Positions 1-6,239 of a stretch of 14,299 nucleotides of DNA are shown here, piece after piece. Below the pieces are notes generated by a model that saw nothing but the letters and a program-made list of their open reading frames with translations, made no database searches and was not told the origin of the DNA. Every line of letters starts with the position of its first letter. Position 1 is the first letter of the stretch. Origin of the DNA: an uncultured Porphyromonas sp. (GTDB lineage: Bacteria > Bacteroidota > Bacteroidia > Bacteroidales > Porphyromonadaceae); the NCBI GenBank assembly GCA_943912835.1, contig CALTVJ010000050.1, positions 1 through 14,299 on the forward strand, read 5' to 3'. Both the position numbers and the translations under genes were made by a program.

Positions 1-91
1 TTCGGGCTTGGTCATTTACAAGAGTAAACTCCCGTCGCCCTCAGTCTCAATGCCTGGCGATTACCGCATTCTGCAAAATCTCTCAAAATGA
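1..91 (+). CDS. Possible 3' end of an upstream gene (partial, unidentified)
   Basis: Frame 2 is open from the window edge to a TGA at 89-91, about 29 codons, ending in the peptide MPGDYRILQNLSK. The stop falls inside the left arm of a perfect hairpin (85-111), as expected for a gene that ends at a terminator. The stretch is short enough to be open by chance and I do not recognise the family, so this is only a candidate C-terminus. Confidence 0.3.
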   Translation, partial: SGLVIYKSKLPSPSVSMPGDYRILQNLSK

Positions 92-111
92 CAAGTCAAA
101 CTTGTCATTTT
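85..111 (+). terminator. Perfect 12-bp hairpin, probable terminator
   Basis: The left arm (85-96) and right arm (100-111) are exact reverse complements, separated by a 3-base loop (CAA). The stem begins AAAA and ends TTTT, so it could terminate transcription in either direction. It lies 61 bases before the first lipoprotein start. It could instead be an operator for that gene: TCATTTTG at 105-112 is one base off the -7 consensus, though no -33 box is visible at the right distance. Confidence 0.5.
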
Positions 112-172
112 GTAACCTGTGCAACGGTCTCATGAAACTTTTTTTTCTAATCAAATAATCAATACAAACTGT

Positions 173-2167
173 ATGAAGAAACTTGTACCCATCAGCCTCA
201 TCTGCTTAGGTGCTGTGGGATTTTCTGCTTGTAGTAAGTACAACGATGCCGACTTGAGAGGGCGCACTGAGCGTATAGAGCATCGCCTCTCGGAGGTGGA
301 GACCAACCTCCAGAGTGTGCGTAGCCTCCTCAAGGCACAAGAGGCACATGCCTACATCACCAGCTTTGAGCCACATAGCGAGGGCAGTGGGGGCTACGTC
401 ATCACCCTATCTAACGGCAAGACGCTCAAAATCTTCCATGGCAAAAATGGTCAGAATGGACGTGATGGCGAGAACGGCAAAGACGGTGCACCTGGGCGTG
501 ATGGTGTAGACGGCAAGAATGGTAAAGACGGCACACCTGGGCGTGACGGCGTAGATGGCAAGAATGGTAAGGACGGTGCACCTGGGCGTGACGGTGTAGA
601 CGGCAAGAATGGTAAGGACGGTGCAAGTAGCACCATGCAGATTACCGCTATTGAGGAGCAGGATAGCTATGTGCGCTTCACCCTTGCCGATGGTCGCCAG
701 ATTGAGCTGGCTCGTCGTGCTGAGATGAGCTTCGCCTTTGCCGAGGATGCAGACTATGCGGTCTTCCCCAACAAACGCTACGAAATCAGATATACGACGC
801 AGGGGCTCACGGCGCAGAGTAGCCTCAAGGTGCTTGCCCAAAATGGCTATCGTGCCAAGTTGCTACGTCAGAGCGATGAGGGAGGCATTATTGAGGTGGT
901 TGCTCCCAGCCAAGTGGTAGACTCCGAGCTTATCGTCCTTCTATCTGATGGGCGAGGTGCTGTGAAGATGTATGCTATGGCAATCTATGCTGGTATGCTG
1001 ACGACCTCGTCTGAGAGCTATATGGTCGAGCGTGCAGGCACAACGCTCTCTATCCCCATCTCAACGAATACCGACTACGAGGTAGAGATTCCACAAAATG
1101 CCACTTGGCTGCGCCGTGCAGGAGAGGGCGCACGCGCTTTGACTGTGCGCCAAGAGACCTTAAGGCTCGTTGTCGATGCCAACACGACGCCAGGTCTACG
1201 CTCTACCGTCGTGAAGCTCAAGTCTAATGGCGTTACTCTACGAGCAATCACCATCGCACAGCGAGGCGAGAGCAATACGCACAATATCCAACCTGGGAGT
1301 AGTTTAGAGACAACATTGGGTGGGCACTTCCCCGATGAATTGAAACTTACAGGGCAACTAACGCCTACCGACTTCCAGTTTTTAAATAATAATAGCAGGA
1401 AGATACGCATCCTCGATCTCAGCGAACTCGATATGACAGCATTGCCAGAGGGCGCTTTTAGAGATAGCTACTTTGAGGAGGTGAAACTCCCTAAGGGGCT
1501 AAAGGTTATACTAAGTAGTCTATTCTACGGCTCCAAGATTAAACGCCTCTCTATCCCTGAGACTGTAACAAAGATAGAAGCTTTTGCTTTCCATGGTTGC
1601 AGAGGGCTGACGGGCGAGTTGCACCTTCCATCCGGCTTAACTTCGTTAGGAGGCTCGACTTTCTCTGGTTGCAGTGGGCTGACAGGCGAGTTGCACCTTC
1701 CATCTGGTTTAACTTCGTTAGGAGGCTCGACTTTCTCTGGTTGCAGTGGGCTGACAGGCGAATTGCACCTCCCTCCTGCCTTAAACTCAATAGGGCAAGC
1801 GGCTTTCTCTGGTTGCAGTGGACTGACGGGAACTCTGGTGATTCCTGCCTCAGTAGTGGTGATAGAATACGAGGCTTTCGAGGGGGCTATTGGGCTCTCA
1901 AAGCTCGTTATTGAGGGGGCTACAAGAATTTCTAGTGAGACATTCCTCAAATCTAATAACGAAGCATTGCCCTTAGAAGCGGTGTATAGTAAGTCGGAGG
2001 AGCCAAAGGCTATCAATGCTCAAACATTCTGGAAAGGTGAAGGTTATGGACCTAAGCCCAAGCTGCTGTATGTGCCTCGTGGCACGAAAGCGAAGTATGA
2101 AGCGCTTGCAGGCTGGAACGTCTTCCAAAAGATTGAAGAGATGGATGTCGAGGCAATGCCTAAGTAA
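173..2167 (+). CDS. Collagen-like / BACON / BspA-type LRR surface lipoprotein (paralog 1)
   Basis: Predicted 664-residue lipoprotein. I chose the ATG at 173 because it begins a classic lipoprotein signal (MKKLVP...GFSAC, lipidated Cys20); an upstream GTG at 119 would bury the signal. The residues after Cys20 (SKYNDAD) are acidic, as in Bacteroidetes lipoprotein export signals, so surface display is likely. Order of parts: coiled coil about 29-55; DUF4988-like segment about 58-90 ending GKTLKIFHGKNG; 21 Gly-X-Y triplets from residue 90 to 152; a region of no known fold; a BACON-like beta domain about 278-366; BspA-type LRRs (LRR_5) about 409-600; and a BspA-style tail (YVPRGTKAKYEALAGW) near 632. 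Such proteins usually bind carbohydrate, matrix or other cells; the ligand here is unknown. The next gene is a tandem paralog. Base composition looks more GC-rich than most of the window. No enzyme motif is visible. Confidence 0.88.
   Translation: MKKLVPISLICLGAVGFSACSKYNDADLRGRTERIEHRLSEVETNLQSVRSLLKAQEAHAYITSFEPHSEGSGGYVITLSNGKTLKIFHGKNGQNGRDGENGKDGAPGRDGVDGKNGKDGTPGRDGVDGKNGKDGAPGRDGVDGKNGKDGASSTMQITAIEEQDSYVRFTLADGRQIELARRAEMSFAFAEDADYAVFPNKRYEIRYTTQGLTAQSSLKVLAQNGYRAKLLRQSDEGGIIEVVAPSQVVDSELIVLLSDGRGAVKMYAMAIYAGMLTTSSESYMVERAGTTLSIPISTNTDYEVEIPQNATWLRRAGEGARALTVRQETLRLVVDANTTPGLRSTVVKLKSNGVTLRAITIAQRGESNTHNIQPGSSLETTLGGHFPDELKLTGQLTPTDFQFLNNNSRKIRILDLSELDMTALPEGAFRDSYFEEVKLPKGLKVILSSLFYGSKIKRLSIPETVTKIEAFAFHGCRGLTGELHLPSGLTSLGGSTFSGCSGLTGELHLPSGLTSLGGSTFSGCSGLTGELHLPPALNSIGQAAFSGCSGLTGTLVIPASVVVIEYEAFEGAIGLSKLVIEGATRISSETFLKSNNEALPLEAVYSKSEEPKAINAQTFWKGEGYGPKPKLLYVPRGTKAKYEALAGWNVFQKIEEMDVEAMPK
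440..622 (+). repeat. Collagen-like Gly-X-Y coding repeat with three 45-bp tandem units
   Basis: Glycine occurs at every third residue from 440 on. Within it, 485-529, 530-574 and 575-619 are near-identical 45-bp units coding GAPGRDGVDGKNGKD (GTP instead of GAP in the second). They differ by a few mostly silent bases. Many triplets are charged (KD, RD), as in bacterial collagens that form triple helices without hydroxyproline. The repeats could gain or lose units in frame. Confidence 0.92.
1595..1810 (+). repeat. Three 72-bp tandem LRR repeats
   Basis: The sequence GGTTGCAG recurs at 1595, 1667, 1739 and 1811, giving a period of exactly 72 bp (24 residues). Units 1 and 2 are nearly identical and code LTGELHLPSGLTSLGG followed by STFSGC. 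Unit 3 has diverged (LPPALNSIGQAAFSGC). This is the LRR_5 pattern, and recent in-frame duplication is likely. The neighbouring paralog has fewer copies of the same motif. Confidence 0.92.
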
Positions 2168-2193
2168 ATAGGCAAAGTCTAAACATCAGCAAA

Positions 2194-2230
2194 GGGGGGC
2201 TGTGGCAAAATTCGTTTTGCCCAGCCCCCT
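2194..2230 (+). terminator. Strong hairpin after paralog 1
   Basis: A GC-rich stem, GGGGGCTG then GGCAAAA, pairs with TTTTGCC then CAGCCCCC. It has one bulged T at 2203 and a TTCG loop at 2211-2214. It sits 26 bases after the stop codon. There is no clean T-run behind it (CTCCTCTTGATTT), so it may act partly as an RNA-stabilising 3' end. Confidence 0.7.
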
Positions 2231-2276
2231 CCTCTTGATTTCGATTCATTCATAACCAAGGTTGCATATATTTTTA

Positions 2277-2284
2277 TATATTTG
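2277..2284 (+). promoter_or_regulatory. -7 box of paralog 2 promoter
   Basis: TATATTTG matches the Bacteroidetes TAnnTTTG -7 box and lies 39 bases before the ATG at 2323. No TTTG is found 19-21 bases upstream; the nearest TTG (2262-2264) is only 12 bases away. The call rests on the -7 element and its place in the gap. Confidence 0.5.
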
Positions 2285-2322
2285 CTACGCATCTATAAAC
2301 CTTAATAAACCTATTCAACAGT

Positions 2323-4122
2323 ATGAAGAAACTTGTACCCCTCAGCCTCATCTGCTTAGGTGCTGTGGGATTCTCAGCTTGCAGTAAGTACGACGATGCC
2401 GACTTACGAGGACGCACAGAGCGTCTAGAGCATCGCGTCTCGGAGGTGGAGACCAACCTCCAGAGTGTGCGTAGCCTCCTCAAGGCACAAGAGGCACACG
2501 CCTACATCACCAGCTTTGAGCCACATAGCGAGGGTAGTGGTGGCTACGTCATCACCCTATCTAACGGCAAGACGCTCAAAATCTTCCACGGCAAGAATGG
2601 TCAGAATGGCGAGAATGGCAAAGACGGGGTTCCTGGGCGTGACGGCGTAAACGGGAAAGATGGTATCAATGGCAAAGACGGAGCTCCTGGACGTGACGGC
2701 GTAAGTAGCGATATGCAAATTACCTCTATTGAAGAGCAAGACAACTATGTACGTTTCACTCTCGCTAATGGTAAGCAAATTGAGCTTCCTCGTCGAGTAG
2801 GAGCAAGTTTTGCCTTTGTCCAAGAGGCGAATTATGCCGTATTCCCTAGCCAACGATACCAAATCCAATACACGACCCAAGGGGTTACAGCACAACACAG
2901 CCTCAAGGTCATTGCTCAAGATGGTTATCGTGCCAAAATAGTGAGCAAGACCGACAATGGAGGTGTTATAGAGCTACAAACACCAAGTGAAGTCGTAGAC
3001 TCCGAACTCATTGTGTTACTATCCGATGCCTCTGGAGCTGTCAAAATGTATGCAATGACCATTCACAAAGGAGTCTTGACCATTTCAACAGAGAGCTATA
3101 TGGTAGAGCATACAGCTTCTACTCTCTCTATTCCCGTATCTACGAATACCGACTACGAAGTCGAAATCCCACAAAACGCTAGCTGGGTGCGCCGTGAAAC
3201 GGAGAGCGCTCGTGCTTTGGAGGCGCGTAGTGAGACGCTGAAGCTCGTCATTGATGCCAACACAACGGCAACAACACGCTCTACATCAATACATATCAAA
3301 TCTAAGGGGATTAGCTTACGCACGATTACAATCTCACAGAATGGAGATAGCAGTATTGGCATCCAACCAGGAGAAAGCAGTACGCATAACATAGTGGCAG
3401 GCAAATTAGCAGAGACACTCAATGGGGAATTACCTCCATCACTTAAGCTCACAGGGAAACTCAATTCAGATGACCTTGCCTTTCTGAAAAATAATAGCCA
3501 AACCATACGTATCCTCGACCTAAGTGAACTCGATATGACAGAGCTCCCAGAGTATGCTCTCGCTTTCAGCAATTTCGAGGAAGTTAAACTCCCCAAGGCT
3601 GTAAAGCGCATCCCCAATGGACTATTTCACTATGCCAAGCTCAAACATGTCTCTATCCCAGAGGGGGTAACAGAGATTGGGACATGGGCTTTCGCTGATT
3701 GTACTACTCTGACGGGTGAACTGAGGCTTCCTGCGTCCTTAACGACTATCGAAGACTATGCCTTCTCCGGTTGCAAGGCTTTAACAGGCACTCTAACGAT
3801 ACCAAGTGCCGTGACATCTATCGGAATCCATGCCTTCCTAGATGCTATTGGCTTCACAAAACTAGTCATCGAGGGTAGCCCATCAATAAAGGATAATGCA
3901 TTTACCCAACTTAATGGTCATACCCTGCCTCTCGAAGCCGTGTACAGCAAGTCGGAAGAGCCAAAGGCAATCAATCTAGTATTTTGGAACGGTGAAAGTT
4001 ATGCGACTAAACCCAATGTATTATATATTCCCAAAGGAACGAAGACTAAGTATGAAGCACTTACAGGTTGGAACGTCTTCCAAAAGATTGAAGAAATGGA
4101 TGTAGCCAATATGCCAAAGTAA
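2323..4122 (+). CDS. Collagen-like / BACON / BspA-type LRR surface lipoprotein (paralog 2)
   Basis: Predicted 599-residue lipoprotein with the same layout as the preceding gene. It has a lipobox (GFSAC, Cys20) and a following SKYDDAD that fits an acidic surface-export signal. Then come a coiled coil about 29-55, a DUF4988-like segment, 13 Gly-X-Y triplets (residues 90-128), a BACON-like domain about 253-345 and BspA-type LRRs about 393-530. The C-terminus (YIPKGTKTKYEALTGW... to NMPK) nearly matches paralog 1. It has a shorter collagen stretch and fewer LRRs, which accounts for most of the 65-residue difference. The first 280 or so bases differ from paralog 1 at few positions, but the middle differs at many silent and coding sites. 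It has its own hairpin upstream and downstream, so it is probably transcribed separately. The binding partner is unknown; cell-surface adhesion is inferred from the domains. Confidence 0.88.
   Translation: MKKLVPLSLICLGAVGFSACSKYDDADLRGRTERLEHRVSEVETNLQSVRSLLKAQEAHAYITSFEPHSEGSGGYVITLSNGKTLKIFHGKNGQNGENGKDGVPGRDGVNGKDGINGKDGAPGRDGVSSDMQITSIEEQDNYVRFTLANGKQIELPRRVGASFAFVQEANYAVFPSQRYQIQYTTQGVTAQHSLKVIAQDGYRAKIVSKTDNGGVIELQTPSEVVDSELIVLLSDASGAVKMYAMTIHKGVLTISTESYMVEHTASTLSIPVSTNTDYEVEIPQNASWVRRETESARALEARSETLKLVIDANTTATTRSTSIHIKSKGISLRTITISQNGDSSIGIQPGESSTHNIVAGKLAETLNGELPPSLKLTGKLNSDDLAFLKNNSQTIRILDLSELDMTELPEYALAFSNFEEVKLPKAVKRIPNGLFHYAKLKHVSIPEGVTEIGTWAFADCTTLTGELRLPASLTTIEDYAFSGCKALTGTLTIPSAVTSIGIHAFLDAIGFTKLVIEGSPSIKDNAFTQLNGHTLPLEAVYSKSEEPKAINLVFWNGESYATKPNVLYIPKGTKTKYEALTGWNVFQKIEEMDVANMPK
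2590..2706 (+). repeat. Collagen-like Gly-X-Y coding stretch of paralog 2
   Basis: There are thirteen Gly-X-Y triplets (GKN GQN GEN GKD GVP GRD and so on, to GVS). The motifs match those of paralog 1, but there is no clean 45-bp tandem array; GRDGV and GKDG recur at mixed spacing. This is the length-variable counterpart of 440-622. Confidence 0.85.
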
Positions 4123-4146
4123 GGCGCGATACAGAACGCAAATAGG

Positions 4147-4181
4147 GTGGACTGATGTGAGAAATCGCATCAGTCCACTTT
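4147..4181 (+). terminator. Terminator of paralog 2 with GAAA tetraloop
   Basis: GTGGACTGATG (4147-4157) pairs exactly with CATCAGTCCAC (4168-4178). The stem extends through T-G, G-C and A-T pairs to a GAAA tetraloop at 4161-4164, giving 14 pairs. TTT follows. The hairpin abuts the -33 box of the next gene (4179-4182). Confidence 0.85.
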
Positions 4182-4211
4182 GCTATTTATGCTATTATTG
4201 TCGTATATTTG
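4179..4211 (+). promoter_or_regulatory. Promoter of the GH130 gene
   Basis: A -33 TTTG at 4179-4182 and a -7 TATATTTG at 4204-4211 are separated by 21 bases, a full match to the Bacteroidetes housekeeping promoter. It leaves a leader of about 35 bases before the ATG at 4253. This also argues against translation starting at the upstream GTG at 4157, which lies inside the terminator stem. Confidence 0.8.
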
Positions 4212-4252
4212 TATTAAAGAACTTGACAAAATTTAGTACTCAAACAATAGAT

Positions 4253-5251
4253 ATGAGCAAAATCAAAATTGTGGGGCAAGCGATGCCCGATATGCCGTGG
4301 GAAGAACGCCCAGCAGGCTGTAAGGACGTGATGTGGCGTTTCTCTAAAAACCCTATTATTCCGAGAGATCTACTTCCTACGTCAAACAGTATCTTCAATA
4401 GTGCCGTAGTACGCTATGGTGAAGGCTATGCAGGGGTGTTCCGTTGCGATGACACCAATCGCCGTATGCGCCTTCATGTAGGCTTTAGTGACGATGCTAT
4501 CAATTGGAACATCAACCCAGAGCCACTCAAATTTGAATGCGACAACGAAGAGATTGGCGAGTGGGTATATGGCTACGATCCTCGTGTGGTTTTCATCGAA
4601 GACCGTTACTATGTAACTTGGTGTAATGGCTACCACGGACCTACAATTGGTGTAGCTTATACCTTCGACTTCAAGACCTTCCATCAGCTAGAAAACGCCT
4701 TCCTGCCTTTCAACAGAAATGGTGTACTTTTCCCTCGCAAAATCAACGGCAACTTCGCTATGCTTAGCCGCCCAAGCGACAACGGACATACTCCATTTGG
4801 AGACATATTCTATAGCGAGTCTCCAGAGCTAGAGTATTGGGGCAGACATCGTCATGTCATGAGCCCAGCTCCATTTGAAGACAGTGCTTGGCAGTGTACT
4901 AAGATCGGTGCAGGACCAATTCCTATCGAAACAAGCGAAGGTTGGTTGCTTATCTACCACGGCGTACTCAACAGCTGTAACGGCTTCGTGTATGCCTTCG
5001 GGTCTGCTATCCTTGACCTAGATGAGCCTTGGAAGGTTAAGTTCCGTTCGGGTCCTTATCTTATCTCTCCGCGAGAAATCTATGAGCTAACTGGTGATGT
5101 ACCTAATGTAACGTTCCCTTGCGCTGCTCTTCATGATGCAGAGACAGGTCGCATAGCAGTGTATTATGGTTGTGCAGATACCGTTACTGGTCTAGCCTTT
5201 GGCTACATTGACGAAATCGTAGAGTTCACCAAGAAACACTCTATCATCTAA
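4253..5251 (+). CDS. GH130 family glycoside phosphorylase (beta-mannoside type)
   Basis: A 332-residue cytoplasmic enzyme with no signal peptide. GH130 phosphorylases use phosphate to cleave a terminal beta-1,4-linked mannose and release mannose 1-phosphate. The length and motifs fit the roughly 330-residue group that acts on mannooligosaccharides or Man-GlcNAc from N-glycan cores. YDPRV holds the likely catalytic Asp109. R155 (FNRNG), R173 (LSRPSD) and H236 (IYHG) are the expected phosphate ligands; from memory they sit at a constant offset from those of the characterised human-gut enzyme UhgbMP. IGAGPIPI at about 218-225 is also typical. The ATG at 4253 was chosen because promoter and terminator sequence occupy the longer frame upstream. 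Unlike many Bacteroides homologues, no transporter or glycosidase partner is adjacent. The exact substrate cannot be told from sequence alone. Confidence 0.88.
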   Translation: MSKIKIVGQAMPDMPWEERPAGCKDVMWRFSKNPIIPRDLLPTSNSIFNSAVVRYGEGYAGVFRCDDTNRRMRLHVGFSDDAINWNINPEPLKFECDNEEIGEWVYGYDPRVVFIEDRYYVTWCNGYHGPTIGVAYTFDFKTFHQLENAFLPFNRNGVLFPRKINGNFAMLSRPSDNGHTPFGDIFYSESPELEYWGRHRHVMSPAPFEDSAWQCTKIGAGPIPIETSEGWLLIYHGVLNSCNGFVYAFGSAILDLDEPWKVKFRSGPYLISPREIYELTGDVPNVTFPCAALHDAETGRIAVYYGCADTVTGLAFGYIDEIVEFTKKHSII

Positions 5252-5281
5252 TTCTTCAACATTAGATCGCAAGGGTAAGAC

Positions 5282-5312
5282 TTTGATATATCGTTTTTTT
5301 TTACGTACTTTG
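5282..5312 (+). promoter_or_regulatory. Promoter of the small membrane protein gene
   Basis: TTTG at 5282-5285 is followed after 19 bases by GTACTTTG (5305-5312), one base off the TAnnTTTG consensus. The start codon is 39 bases downstream. Confidence 0.6.
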
Positions 5313-5351
5313 TGGTCTAACTAGATGATAAACATATAACATTGCAGAAAT

Positions 5352-5516
5352 ATGGCAAAGTATCTTGGTACTATTATCCTCCTTATTGGAGCTATCCTCC
5401 TTATTGTTGAGGGTATCTTAAAGATGGGTAACCTTCTTCTTGGTCTTGGTTTGGTTCTAGTCATTGCTGGCTATCTCCTACATATCTTCCTTGGCCGTAA
5501 GGTTACAACTGCTTAA
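5352..5516 (+). CDS. Small two-helix membrane protein, 54 residues
   Basis: The frame runs ATG to TAA and codes MAKYLGTIILLIGAILLIVE through to a polar tail, GRKVTTA. It has two hydrophobic helices (about 5-19 and 27-47) joined by a short turn, EGILKMGN, a helical-hairpin layout for the inner membrane. It is supported as a real gene by a promoter match upstream, a strong terminator 25 bases after the stop, and a composition typical of small membrane proteins. I do not recognise a named function. The gap between two well-defined neighbours is otherwise empty. Confidence 0.8.
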   Translation: MAKYLGTIILLIGAILLIVEGILKMGNLLLGLGLVLVIAGYLLHIFLGRKVTTA

Positions 5517-5541
5517 GGAGTAGCAGTTTTTCATATAGCCC

Positions 5542-5583
5542 AAAGGCACATTAAGATCTTGTCAGAATCTTAATGTGCCTTTT
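5542..5583 (+). terminator. Perfect 16-bp terminator hairpin
   Basis: AAAGGCACATTAAGAT (5542-5557) pairs exactly with 5567-5582 around a 9-base loop, followed by TTTT (5580-5583) and more T-rich sequence. It ends the small membrane protein transcript. Confidence 0.88.
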
Positions 5584-5647
5584 GTGTCTTCAAATTGACA
5601 TTTGCCATAAGATAAACAGAGAGTCTCTCAACTATCTGAAATAATTG

Positions 5648-5655
5648 TAATTTTG
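5648..5655 (+). promoter_or_regulatory. -7 box before the T9SS protein gene
   Basis: TAATTTTG matches TAnnTTTG and lies 40 bases before the ATG at 5696, just after the previous terminator. No TTTG is found at the usual 19-21 base spacing, so the -33 part is weak or absent. Confidence 0.5.
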
Positions 5656-5695
5656 TAACGGGTCTTTATTTCCTTGGGTCTACACACGCTCTACC

Positions 5696-6223
5696 ATGAA
5701 TTATTTTGGGACTTTGATCGTCTTAGTAGCTATACTTCAAACTTTGGCACCACTCCGTGCTAAAGCACAAGACACGTCTATAGTTCCCAATCAAAAGAGT
5801 ATCAGTAAGACTTTATCTCTTAGACTTAAACCTCGACAGATTACCTATGAACGTCCTATAACAGGATATCCACTCAAAATAAACAACGGAGCTACAGTAC
5901 TACTACAGCATGGTGCTGTACAAGGTGTTATCAACTCAGAAGCAATTAAGACCTCAATCAAACTCATACCGAGTGCTCCCATAGTAGCCAATATGGAGAT
6001 AAAACAGACTCCAATTCAACCGATCGAGATGAAGGTCTTGGGAAGCTCTATTTATCTTGATCGGTTAGTCGAGTTACTAATAGTGCAGGACATCACTGGT
6101 AGAAACATCAAAACACTTATTAAGGGGAATAAAATAAAACTAGATGATTTAAAAGCAGGTGTGTATATTGTAAGGGTACAAGACAAAGGCTTAACCCACA
6201 CAAGTAAGTTTATTCTTCGTTAA
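5696..6223 (+). CDS. Short secreted protein with T9SS C-terminal sorting domain
   Basis: A 175-residue protein with an N-terminal signal peptide (hydrophobic 5-20, cleavage near AKA-Q at 24/25). The C-terminal region, about 112-175, is a type A T9SS sorting domain: VELLIVQDITGRNIKTL, then LKAGVYIVRV and the end SKFILR. The T9SS moves such proteins across the outer membrane, after which the domain is usually cut off and the protein attached to the cell surface or released. Only about 85 residues (26-111) remain as possible mature cargo. They are rich in Ile, Pro, Lys and Thr and match no domain I know. The stop is 16 bases before the MscS gene, so the two probably share a transcript. The function is unknown; it might be a small structural or adhesive surface protein. 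Confidence 0.8.
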   Translation: MNYFGTLIVLVAILQTLAPLRAKAQDTSIVPNQKSISKTLSLRLKPRQITYERPITGYPLKINNGATVLLQHGAVQGVINSEAIKTSIKLIPSAPIVANMEIKQTPIQPIEMKVLGSSIYLDRLVELLIVQDITGRNIKTLIKGNKIKLDDLKAGVYIVRVQDKGLTHTSKFILR

Positions 6224-6239
6224 TTATCAATCATATTAT

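Noticed and set aside
119..172. GTG start giving a longer first lipoprotein
   Set aside because: It would place 18 residues before a textbook lipoprotein signal peptide; the paralog starts at the equivalent ATG.
407..841. Long antisense reading frames opposite the collagen and LRR repeats (also 426-636, 1525-2016)
   Set aside because: They are shadows of repeat-rich coding DNA: their repeats mirror the + strand collagen and LRR units, and no start signals or domains support them.
485..1810. CRISPR array suggested by regular repeats
   Set aside because: The 45-bp and 72-bp units run head to tail in frame inside a protein gene with no unique spacers, and no cas genes are present.
4157..4252. 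Upstream GTG start for the GH130 gene
   Set aside because: That stretch is the terminator stem and the promoter of the gene itself.
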